From assembly GCA_947372575.1 (NCBI GenBank), contig CANBUF010000144.1, forward strand, positions 1 to 5,802: a stretch of DNA of 5,802 nucleotides, given 5' to 3'. Made by a program: the position numbers and the translations under genes. The number at the start of each line of letters is the position of its first letter. Position 1 is the first letter of the stretch. Source of the stretch: Alcaligenaceae bacterium (lineage in GTDB: Bacteria > Pseudomonadota > Gammaproteobacteria > Burkholderiales > Burkholderiaceae). Shown piece by piece: positions 1 to 5,434 of this stretch. The notes beneath the pieces were generated by a model, which saw only the letters and a program-made list of their open reading frames with translations, did not search any database and was not told the DNA's origin.

Positions 1-1250
1 AACGCTGTTTCGACCAGAATCGAGGGAATATCGGGCGCCTTGAGTACTGCGAAGGCTGCCTGTTCGACTTGTGGCTTGTGCAGACGATAGACGTTTTTCA
101 AGTCACCGAGGACATTGTCCGCAACTGATACGGAATCTTTAATTTGTGCGGTCGTGGATAAATCGAGCAGGATTTTTGCGACCTGCTTGTCTTGAACATT
201 CAGATTGATTCCACCAATCAAATCTGCTGCGTTTTCCTTATCTGCTAGCCATCTGGCCGCAGTGCTCGATGCACCACTTGCCGACAGCACATATACGGAG
301 CTGCCACCCGCAGTCGGACGTATAAAGGCATCCGCGTGAATAGATACGAAGAGATCGGCTTTGACGCGACGCGCTTTTTCGACGCGCACATTCAAAGGAA
401 CAAAATAGTCTCCATCGCGCGTGAGGTATGCGCGCATACCCGTCGTTGCATCAATGCGCGCTTTGAGCTTTTGCGCGATCTGCAGGACAACGTCTTTTTC
501 GCGCGTGCCACCTTTGCCAATTGCACCCGGATCTTCGCCGCCATGACCGGGGTCCAGTGCAATGGTGAGAATTCGTTTGCGTCTGCCAAGTTTTGGACTT
601 TCTGCCTCGGTCTGTGCAACAGTGGGTGAAACAGGTGGTGCAATGGCGTCAGGCAGAACAGGCGTGCTTGCCATGCCTGTGCCCTTGGGATTGCGTCCAA
701 TATCTTCCAGAATCCTGGCCAGAGGATCTTCATCATTTTTTTGGGGTTGCTTTTTGAGCAACGCCATCAAGGGATCTTGCGCAGTTTTGGGATATAAATC
801 CAGCACGAGTCTGAACTTGTAGTCACCAACGGGCTTGAGCGTGAAGACCTGGGGGGCGATGGCCTGCTTGAGGTCAAACACCAGTCGTACGATATTCGGA
901 CGATTTTGCGCTACGCGCAGTGAACTGATGTAGGGATCATCGGTGCGGACTTTGCGCACCAGTTCGTTGAGCGCCGGACTCATGTCCAGACCCTGAATAT
1001 CGACCACCATCCGATGGGGGGCTTCAAGTGTGAAGTGTTCGGCTTTGAGCTCGCTATCGAGTTCGAGGGTGACGCGTGTATATTCATCTGCAGGCCAGGT
1101 ACGCACGGCAAGCAGACGTGAGGCCATGGCGATCCCTGGAATGACTGGTAAGAGCAGCAGCGTGGTGGCCGCAGCCAGGAGCGCGCGACGATTAGGCGCT
1201 TTTAGGCCAAGCGATTGGTCATCCTGTTTTGGGACAGCGCGGTGAGCCAT
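1..1250 (-). CDS. amiC: N-acetylmuramoyl-L-alanine amidase AmiC, 3' end cut by window edge
   Basis: Zinc amidase that cleaves the amide bond between N-acetylmuramic acid and the stem peptide in periplasmic septal peptidoglycan during daughter-cell separation. 416 residues are visible. A twin-arginine signal (R21-R22 followed by a hydrophobic run to about residue 42, ending AMA) suggests Tat export, as in E. coli AmiC. Residues about 47-150 look like an AMIN domain. A proline-rich linker (about 195-220) leads to the Amidase_3 domain from about 228. Its zinc/catalytic residues are visible: H236 in DPGHGGEDPG, E251 in GTREKDV, H305 in SIHADA, and E414 in LVETA just before the edge. The ATG at 1250 is chosen because GGAAAAGGG lies 5 bases upstream and the Tat motif follows at the expected distance. 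It overlaps the end of tsaE by 49 bases in another frame, so the two are probably co-expressed. Family assignment is firm. Confidence 0.95.
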   Translation of the reverse strand, partial: MAHRAVPKQDDQSLGLKAPNRRALLAAATTLLLLPVIPGIAMASRLLAVRTWPADEYTRVTLELDSELKAEHFTLEAPHRMVVDIQGLDMSPALNELVRKVRTDDPYISSLRVAQNRPNIVRLVFDLKQAIAPQVFTLKPVGDYKFRLVLDLYPKTAQDPLMALLKKQPQKNDEDPLARILEDIGRNPKGTGMASTPVLPDAIAPPVSPTVAQTEAESPKLGRRKRILTIALDPGHGGEDPGAIGKGGTREKDVVLQIAQKLKARIDATTGMRAYLTRDGDYFVPLNVRVEKARRVKADLFVSIHADAFIRPTAGGSSVYVLSASGASSTAARWLADKENAADLIGGINLNVQDKQVAKILLDLSTTAQIKDSVSVADNVLGDLKNVYRLHKPQVEQAAFAVLKAPDIPSILVETA

Positions 1251-1750
1251 GTGAGCCCTTTTCCAGTCAAAGCACTAAGGGTGGCATGTCGGCCTGACTG
1301 CAGGTATTCCAGTTCGATTAACAGATCTGGTGCACTTAACAGGTCGGCAGCGCGCTCAGGCCACTCAATCAAAACAAGCGCATCATCTCTCAGAATATCG
1401 CGAAAACCCGCCTCATGCCATTCTGAGGGGTCGCTAAATCTATAAAAATCAAGATGATACAAGTATAAGTTAGAAACTGCATAAGATTCAAGTAATGCGT
1501 AACTTGGACTCTTTATTCGGCCCGTTACGCCGCATTCCCTTAAAAACGCACGGACTAAGGAAGTTTTTCCTGCGCCAAGTTCGCCCTGAAGGTGAATGCG
1601 GCCTCCGGCCAGGGGGCCAGGCGTTCGTACGCCGGATGCGTCGGGATGCAGGTCCGCTGCGATTTCGGCGAGCGCCTGGCCTAAAGAATCGGTGGCAGCC
1701 TCATCAGCGAGTGCAAGTTCAAGGACTTGTAGGGGTGTGTGTATGGCCAT
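1202..1750 (-). CDS. tsaE: tRNA threonylcarbamoyladenosine biosynthesis ATPase TsaE
   Basis: Cytoplasmic P-loop ATPase that works with TsaB and TsaD in making t6A at position 37 of ANN-decoding tRNAs. The 182 residues contain the Walker A motif GELGAGKT (56-63, K62 and T63), then the family block IKSPSYALLESY (79-90), YHLDFYR (98-104, with D101 in the conserved Asp position) and LIEWPER (127-133). Typical family members are about 150-160 residues; the extra length is in the N-terminal part, where residues 35-50 form an Asp/Gly/Pro-rich insert before the first strand, and in the C-terminal tail. The ATG at 1750 shares one base with the TGA of the upstream AEC gene (TGATG). It has little Shine-Dalgarno of its own, so coupled translation is likely. 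The 3' end overlaps amiC, a neighbour seen in many betaproteobacteria. Confidence 0.95.
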   Translation of the reverse strand: MAIHTPLQVLELALADEAATDSLGQALAEIAADLHPDASGVRTPGPLAGGRIHLQGELGAGKTSLVRAFLRECGVTGRIKSPSYALLESYAVSNLYLYHLDFYRFSDPSEWHEAGFRDILRDDALVLIEWPERAADLLSAPDLLIELEYLQSGRHATLSALTGKGLTWLTALSQNRMTNRLA

Positions 1751-2682
1751 CAGGTCGCCAGTAAAAGCCAGAGTGGAATAGTGATCGCTGCAAGTGGGGT
1801 GCCAATGGAAATAATCAATCCGACCAGTCTGCCGTCGCCTCCCATGCGAACTGCCAGTACGTAGGCTGCACTGGCAGGGGGCATGGCAGCGAACAGGACA
1901 AGCATTTGTCGCTTGACCGGATCAAGGTTGAGCCACAGGGCAATGAACCAGGCGCAGGCAGGCAGGGCAATCAGCTTGACGCTCAAAATCCAGGCAACCA
2001 GCGAAAACCTTGTCTGTCCGGGTTGCCACATCAGGCTGGCACCGACGCAGAGAATACCCAGGGCGACAGCCGCGGCGCCAAGGCGGGCGAGCAGTATGTC
2101 GATCGGCGCAGGCAAGTGTAGTCCTGCAAGATTGCAGATCACTGCGAGCGCGGTGGACATCAGTAATGGGTTGCTGAGCAGGGCTTTACCGATATGTGAC
2201 CCCTGATGCCTGGCGAGTGCAAACACTGCGGCAAAGTTCACAATCGGTACTGCAAAGCCAACAATCAGCGCCATGGTCGATTGGCCGACTGCACCCGCCA
2301 GGCTTGGTGCGAGCGCGAGCGCGATGTACGTATTGAAGCGGTAGCCACATTGCGCACCCGAGGCCATGGAAATTGGCGAAGGATGCAAAAGCGGTTTGGC
2401 GATCCACACCAGAGCGATTCCGCAAATCGCTGTTGCTGCTGTTGCGAGAAATATATCCGCAGCGGTGCCCATGCTGATCGGTGTGCGCATGATGGACTGG
2501 AAAAGTAGGGCCGGAAACAGCACGTAATAGACGAGTTTTTCAAGGCCCGTAAAAAACTCGCGCGTAAATCCGAGCTTGCGATTCAGAATCCATCCAAACG
2601 CAATCAGCAAAAAATCAGGCAATACCAGAAGTGCTATAGACATGGGGGCAACGGTGATTGAGGATAACGAGGCATCTGTCAT
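1750..2682 (-). CDS. AEC-family (auxin efflux carrier-like) membrane transporter
   Basis: Predicted inner-membrane secondary transporter of the AEC family. Bacterial members are linked to small organic acids such as malate or malonate, but the substrate cannot be read from this sequence. From the ATG at 2682 it has 310 residues, with about ten hydrophobic segments in two halves. Family-like features are the opening VLPDFLLIAFGW (20-31), RFNTYIAL (115-122), NPLL (171-174), the small-residue helix 201-217 and PPASAAYVLAVRMGGD (268-283). The start is uncertain. An ATG at 2643 (297 residues) puts the first helix right at the N-terminus as is usual, while the ATG at 2757 would read through the repeat region and looks too early. 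None of the three has a good Shine-Dalgarno. The stop overlaps the tsaE start, making this the first gene of the minus-strand unit. It diverges from the Bug/TctC gene. Confidence 0.9.
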   Translation of the reverse strand: MTDASLSSITVAPMSIALLVLPDFLLIAFGWILNRKLGFTREFFTGLEKLVYYVLFPALLFQSIMRTPISMGTAADIFLATAATAICGIALVWIAKPLLHPSPISMASGAQCGYRFNTYIALALAPSLAGAVGQSTMALIVGFAVPIVNFAAVFALARHQGSHIGKALLSNPLLMSTALAVICNLAGLHLPAPIDILLARLGAAAVALGILCVGASLMWQPGQTRFSLVAWILSVKLIALPACAWFIALWLNLDPVKRQMLVLFAAMPPASAAYVLAVRMGGDGRLVGLIISIGTPLAAITIPLWLLLAT

Positions 2683-2721
2683 GATTGCACTTGAGCAGTG
2701 TCGTGCAGTGCCGAGCTTGGA

Positions 2722-2766
2722 TGCAGTCAGGCAGTGTCCAAGCGTGCAGTCAGGCAATGCCCAAGC
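2722..2766. repeat. Tandem 22-base direct repeat with overlapping inverted repeats between divergent genes
   Basis: Two copies, 2722-2743 and 2745-2766, start with TGCAGTCAGGCA and agree at 20 of 22 positions with a 23-base period. A partial related stretch (GCAGTGCCGAGC) lies at 2705-2716. The copies carry CCAAGC ends that are complementary to the sequence just upstream. GCTTGGA (2715-2721) pairs with TCCAAGC (2737-2743), and GAGCTTGG (2713-2720) pairs with CCAAGCTC (2761-2768), so two mutually exclusive hairpins or paired operator half-sites are possible. It lies just upstream of the likely AEC start and about 110 bases before the Bug/TctC start. Function is unknown; a transcription-factor site or an AEC leader RNA element are both possible. 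Confidence 0.6.
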
Positions 2767-2792
2767 TCAATGCTACTATTCTTTCGCAGTTT

Positions 2793-2800
2793 GCACGTGC
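2793..2800. promoter_or_regulatory. Perfect 8-base palindrome, possible operator
   Basis: GCACGTGC is a perfect palindrome in the divergent intergenic region, 77 bases before the Bug/TctC start. A short palindrome in this position can be a regulator site, but eight bases can easily arise by chance and no regulator gene is adjacent. Confidence 0.2.
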
Positions 2801-2823
2801 TCGCCCACGGTGAGTGTTTTGTT

Positions 2824-2860
2824 ATGCCGGTGCAAGCGTCTCGTTTGCGTTGACCGGCGT
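2824..2860 (+). promoter_or_regulatory. Imperfect hairpin in the leader of the Bug/TctC gene
   Basis: An outer stem GCCGGT (2826-2831) with ACCGGC (2853-2858) can be extended by a T-G wobble and an A-T pair. It stacks on an inner stem GCAAGC (2832-2837) with GTTTGC (2843-2848, one G-T wobble) around a five-base loop. GTTG (2849-2852) is left as a one-sided bulge. The structure ends about 8 bases before the Shine-Dalgarno (GAGG, 2869-2872). If transcription starts upstream of 2824 it would lie in the 5' UTR, where it could affect stability or ribosome access. It is not followed by a T run, so it is not an intrinsic terminator. No known riboswitch class is recognised. Confidence 0.45.
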
Positions 2861-2877
2861 TTGTCTCTGAGGTCTCC

Positions 2878-3855
2878 ATGAAAAAAATCCAAGTTTTGGT
2901 TGCTGCGCTTTCATTTTCAGCGCTCGCAGCGTCTCCTTTGGCGTTCGCCCAAACCTATCCAAATAAGCCGATTCGCGTGATTGTGCCGTTTGCGCCCGGT
3001 GGTTCAACCGATATCATTGCGCGTCTGGTGACGCAGCGCATGTCCCAAGAGCTCGGACAGCCCCTTGTGGTTGAGAATAAAGCTGGTGCAGGTGGTGCGA
3101 TTGGTGCTGCCGAAGGCGCCCGTGCCACGCCTGATGGTTATACCTTGTCGATTGCAACAGTCTCGACCATGGCGGTATTGCCAGCTTGCCGACCCAATGA
3201 TTTACCTTACAACTCCATCAAGGATTTTGCACCCGTCACGAATTTTGCAAACACTGCAAACGTGATCTCCATCAATCCAAAGTTTCCTGCCAAAGATTTC
3301 AAGTCTTTTGTTGAGGAATTGAAAAAGAATCCTGGCAAGTTTTCCTATGCGAGTTCTGGCACCTGCGGCGTGCTGCATCTGTTTGGTGAAGCCTTCAAAA
3401 TGGCGACCGGCACAGATATCGTGCACGTTCCCTATAAAGGTTCAGGCCCAGCACTGGCCGACGCAGTAGGTGGACAAGTCGAAATTCTCTTTGATAATTT
3501 GCCCTCATCGATGCCGCAGATCCAGGCCGGAAAATTAAGACCACTCGCAGTCGCCTGGGATAAGCGCATTGACACCATGAAGGATGTCCCAACGCTTGCC
3601 GAAGTTGGTTATCCGCAGCTGAATCAGCCCGTCTGGTACGGCTTGCTTGCTCCAAAAGGGACGCCTAAGGAAATCATCAACAAACTGCGCGATGCTGCAG
3701 TGATTGCACTGAAAGATCCGCGCGTCATCCAGGTACTGGATGAGCAGGGTTCGATGGCGTCTGGTAATACCCCTGAAGAATTCGCCAAAGAAATCAAAGC
3801 GCAGTTCGACTGGGCCCAGGATGTGGTCAAGACACAGAAAATTGAGCTGAATTAA
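2878..3855 (+). CDS. Bug/TctC-family periplasmic solute-binding protein
   Basis: Periplasmic binding protein of the tripartite tricarboxylate transporter (TctC/Bug) family. It captures small organic acids or related ligands for a TctAB-type membrane transporter, or acts as an orphan sensor; the ligand is not predictable here. It has 325 residues, normal for the family. A Sec signal peptide (KK, hydrophobic core, LAFA) is probably cleaved after A24. Mature sequence begins QTYPNKPIRVIVPFAPGG, followed by STDIIARL (43-50), the ENKAGAGGAIGA block (66-77), ATPDGYTL (83-90) and HVPYKGSGPALADAVGGQV (183-201), all family hallmarks. Two cysteines, C104 and C163, sit in otherwise conserved regions. The ATG is supported by TGAGG 5 bases upstream. 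No tctA or tctB lies next to it. The gene stands alone, ends at a strong terminator and diverges from the AEC transporter. Confidence 0.95.
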   Translation: MKKIQVLVAALSFSALAASPLAFAQTYPNKPIRVIVPFAPGGSTDIIARLVTQRMSQELGQPLVVENKAGAGGAIGAAEGARATPDGYTLSIATVSTMAVLPACRPNDLPYNSIKDFAPVTNFANTANVISINPKFPAKDFKSFVEELKKNPGKFSYASSGTCGVLHLFGEAFKMATGTDIVHVPYKGSGPALADAVGGQVEILFDNLPSSMPQIQAGKLRPLAVAWDKRIDTMKDVPTLAEVGYPQLNQPVWYGLLAPKGTPKEIINKLRDAAVIALKDPRVIQVLDEQGSMASGNTPEEFAKEIKAQFDWAQDVVKTQKIELN

Positions 3856-3882
3856 TTCAGTTTGACTTCAGTATCACGATAA

Positions 3883-3906
3883 AAAAGAGACCTCCGGGTC
3901 TCTTTT
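3883..3906 (+). terminator. Intrinsic terminator after the Bug/TctC gene
   Basis: A perfect 10-base stem, AAAAGAGACC (3883-3892) with GGTCTCTTTT (3897-3906), closes on the four-base loop TCCG and has its T run inside the 3' arm. It starts 28 bases after the TAA of the Bug/TctC gene. The A run on the left arm would also give a T run on the minus strand, so it could stop transcription both ways. It separates the gene from xerD. Confidence 0.9.
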
Positions 3907-3967
3907 GCATTGAAGTCTCTCGCGATGACACGACACAAGCCCGTCGTAAAAGGATATTCTGTCGGAC

Positions 3968-4867
3968 ATGTCCAAAGTTGAATCCGCTGGCATTTCAGAG
4001 TTTATCGATGCTGTCTGGCTCGAAGACGGCCTGGCTGCCAATACCCTTAGTGCGTACCGCCGAGACCTCGTTGCGTTTGAGCAGTGGCTGATGCTCGAGC
4101 GCAAGATTGGGCTCGATGCCGCGAGCGCTGGCGACCTCGAAGCCTGGTTTGCTGCACGCCATGCCGACTCCAAACCCAGTACTGCTAACCGTCGTCTGGC
4201 GACTTTGCGCCGATATTATCTGTGGGCTATGAGGCACCAACGTGTCCAGACGGACCCCTGTCTGCAACTGCTGACTGCGCGCCAGCCGCTGCGTATCCCC
4301 AAAACCTTGTCTGAAGGGCAGGTCGAGGCGTTGTTGCAACAACCCCCTGTGCATGTACCCAGAGGACTGCGCGATCGTGCGATGCTCGAGGTGCTCTATG
4401 CGACTGGGCTGAGGGTATCGGAACTGGTTGGGGTAGGGGTGCTGGATGTCAGCCTGACAGATGGCGTGGTACGGGTGGTACAAGGCAAAGGCGGCAAAGA
4501 CCGCTTGGTGCCGCTTGGTGCCGAAGCCGCGCACTGGGTTTCGATGTATATGCGAACGGCTCGGCCTGAATTGCTGGGTGCCAGAACCAGTCCGGCGATG
4601 TTTGTGACGGCCCGTGCGGCCCCAATGACGCGGCAGTCGTTTTGGCTATTGATTAAAAAATACGCGGTGCTTGCGGGGGTCCGGGCTCCCTTGTCTCCTC
4701 ACGTGCTGCGGCATGCCTTTGCGACACACCTGCTCAACCATGGCGCCGATTTGCGTGTCGTGCAAATGCTGCTCGGGCATGCTGATATCTCGACCACACA
4801 GATTTATACACATGTGGCACGTGAACGCCTCAAATCCCTGCATGCTCAGCATCATCCGAGAGGTTGA
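3968..4867 (+). CDS. xerD: Tyrosine recombinase XerD
   Basis: Site-specific recombinase that acts with XerC at dif, under FtsK control, to resolve chromosome dimers at division. The 299 residues match the length of E. coli XerD (298). The N-terminal SAM-like DNA-binding domain (about 8-90) includes FIDAVWLEDGLAANTLSAYRRDL. The catalytic domain shows all six active-site residues: R149 (ATGLRVSEL), K174 (QGKGGKDR), H245 and R248 (SPHVLRHAFATHLLNHGA), H271 (LLGHADISTTQIYTHVA) and nucleophile Y280. The C-terminus QHHPRG resembles the E. coli tail that takes part in contacts with XerC. The close fit to XerD, rather than phage integrases or XerC, makes the housekeeping role firm. The only nearby ribosome-binding-like sequence, AAAAGGA at 3948-3954, is 13 bases from the ATG, a wide spacing. 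It follows the upstream terminator, so it probably has its own promoter, which I could not pinpoint. Confidence 0.96.
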   Translation: MSKVESAGISEFIDAVWLEDGLAANTLSAYRRDLVAFEQWLMLERKIGLDAASAGDLEAWFAARHADSKPSTANRRLATLRRYYLWAMRHQRVQTDPCLQLLTARQPLRIPKTLSEGQVEALLQQPPVHVPRGLRDRAMLEVLYATGLRVSELVGVGVLDVSLTDGVVRVVQGKGGKDRLVPLGAEAAHWVSMYMRTARPELLGARTSPAMFVTARAAPMTRQSFWLLIKKYAVLAGVRAPLSPHVLRHAFATHLLNHGADLRVVQMLLGHADISTTQIYTHVARERLKSLHAQHHPRG

Positions 4868-4914
4868 TGTACGTTGAAACATCAAGCTTGCTCCTGTCAA
4901 TATTCAAGGATAGA

Positions 4915-4942
4915 TTGCTGCCCAGCATGAGTTGGCTACACT
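4915..4942 (+). promoter_or_regulatory. Possible sigma-70 promoter for tRNA-Arg
   Basis: TTGCTG (4915-4920) and TACACT (4937-4942) are separated by 16 bases. They would place a transcription start near 4949, giving a leader of about 12 bases before the tRNA. Matches are 3/6 and 4/6 to the consensus, so position rather than sequence is the main support. Confidence 0.35.
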
Positions 4943-4960
4943 TGCTAAACTAGTCAACAC

Positions 4961-5036
4961 GCCGCCGTAACTCAGTGGATAGAGTACCTTCCTCCTAAGA
5001 AGGGAGTCGGACGTTCGATTCGTCTCGGCGGCACCA
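4961..5036 (+). tRNA. tRNA-Arg, anticodon CCU (reads AGG)
   Basis: A complete 76-base cloverleaf with encoded CCA. The acceptor stem GCCGCCG (4961-4967) pairs perfectly with CGGCGGC (5026-5032), followed by discriminator A5033 and CCA 5034-5036. The D arm is ACTC...GAGT (4970-4985). Anticodon stem CCTTC (4987-4991) pairs with GAAGG (4999-5003) around loop CTCCTAA, with anticodon CCT at 4994-4996. The variable loop is GAGTC. The T stem GGACG/CGTCT (one G-T pair) encloses TTCGATT. It decodes the rare arginine codon AGG. The 3' ends of such tRNA genes are common integration targets for mobile elements, but no second copy of the 3' end is visible inside the window. It lies 93 bases after xerD and is probably transcribed separately. 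Confidence 0.96.
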
Positions 5037-5159
5037 TTGGTTCTGTTCTTCAGGTTTCCTACTCCATTGCCTCAGCATCGACCGCTGGCACTCCTATTTC
5101 GCCTCGTGAATTTGATGTGTTCGAGCAGCTGGCGCAACCAGAATCCTCATATAAATTCT

Positions 5160-5197
5160 TGTCTGGCATGCACAAATCACTGTCTGGAACACACAAA
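5160..5197 (+). repeat. Two imperfect 17-base direct repeats, 21-base period
   Basis: TGTCTGGCATGCACAAA (5160-5176) and TGTCTGGAACACACAAA (5181-5197) agree at 14 of 17 positions and are exactly 21 bases apart. That is two DNA turns, and also seven codons. They lie upstream of bcsA, so they could be same-face binding sites for a regulator. Alternatively they are a small in-frame duplication in a decayed coding stretch. Neither can be decided from sequence alone. Confidence 0.4.
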
Positions 5198-5203
5198 AAG
5201 TGC

Positions 5204-5218
5204 ATTTCATCATGAAAT
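5204..5218. promoter_or_regulatory. 15-base palindrome upstream of bcsA, possible operator
   Basis: ATTTCAT-C-ATGAAAT has two perfect 7-base arms around one central base. Its size and symmetry suit a dimeric regulator site, and it sits about 200 bases before the bcsA start. No T run follows, so it is not a terminator. The binding protein is unknown. Confidence 0.35.
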
Positions 5219-5398
5219 TGTGCAATGTTGCGGTTTTCGATTTCATTGTGCGTAATTTTGAATCATCTAGCAGTCACAAAACGCTAATATCAAAACTCGA
5301 TTTCAAGTACGAAGTCTGGAGCCAGATTTACGCCGCTTTGTATTTGAAATATTCAGACTGGATTTAAAGCGAAAATTTTAATTAAAAATTGCTTCACC

Positions 5399-5404
5399 AA
5401 AAGG
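5399..5404 (+). promoter_or_regulatory. Strong ribosome binding site before a seven-codon frame
   Basis: AAAAGG lies 6 bases before the ATG at 5411, an ideal spacing. It matters because that ATG is not in the BcsA frame. The only start codon in the BcsA frame nearby, TTG at 5424, has no Shine-Dalgarno of its own. Confidence 0.65.
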
Positions 5405-5410
5405 TACTTT

Positions 5411-5434
5411 ATGAACTTCAGCGTTGAGCAATGA
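5411..5434 (+). CDS. Seven-codon frame overlapping the bcsA start (leader peptide or frameshifted bcsA N-terminus)
   Basis: ATG with an excellent ribosome binding site encodes MNFSVEQ and stops at TGA (5432-5434). The BcsA frame runs +1 relative to it. Three readings are possible. It may be a translated leader whose ribosomes re-initiate at the overlapping TTG (5424). It may be the true BcsA N-terminus broken by one extra base; skipping one T after CAA gives MNFSVEQDHLTAG and reads on smoothly. Or it may be a programmed +1 shift at the TGA; the preceding CAA is not the classical slippery codon of prfB, so this is the least likely. A second tiny frame, ATG ATC ATT TAA, begins at 5431 and overlaps the TGA as ATGA. 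Confidence 0.45.
   Translation: MNFSVEQ

Larger units (their letters stand above)
5037..5410. other. AT-rich gap between tRNA-Arg and bcsA without a convincing gene
   Basis: No gene with a credible start and product is seen in these 374 bases. The first 175 bases are of ordinary composition. One plus-strand frame stays open from 4949, through the tRNA, to the TGA at 5213-5215, but it lacks ATG until residue 45 after the tRNA and has no ribosome binding site, so it may be chance or a remnant. From about 5200 the sequence becomes AT-rich, ending in A/T tracts at 5371-5388 just before the bcsA translation signals. The region should hold the bcsA promoter and 5' UTR. Candidate boxes are too weak to name one. 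No clear terminator for the tRNA is visible. Confidence 0.6.

Noticed and set aside
2683..2757. N-terminal extension of the AEC transporter to the ATG at 2757
   Set aside because: The extra residues are not hydrophobic or family-like, they are read across the repeat region, and there is no Shine-Dalgarno. A start at 2682 or 2643 fits the family better.
4501..4523. Tandem 10-base repeat CCGCTTGGTG inside xerD
   Set aside because: It encodes the conserved stretch RLVPLGAEA found in XerD proteins, so it is a coincidence of codon choice rather than a repeat element.
3995..4534. Long minus-strand open frame (179 codons) opposite xerD
   Set aside because: It lies fully inside the well-supported xerD gene, has no recognisable domain, and its composition is that expected of an antisense shadow.
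4882..4889. CAAGCTTG palindrome after xerD, as part of a terminator
   Set aside because: There is no loop and no T run. An 8-base palindrome of this sort (containing a HindIII site) is easily random.
5150..5155. TATAAA as a bcsA -10 box
   Set aside because: No acceptable -35 sequence is found 16-18 bases upstream, and it would leave a 5' UTR of about 250 bases.
5037..5255. 72-codon plus-strand frame directly after the tRNA
   Set aside because: It has no ribosome binding site because its ATG-proximal region is the tRNA 3' end. The product is low-complexity-like, with no family features and several clustered His/Cys that look like chance.
5371..5390. AT-rich near-palindrome before the bcsA ribosome binding site, as a terminator
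   Set aside because: The arms are only A/T pairs with mismatches, so the stem would be too weak. It is better described as an A/T tract.
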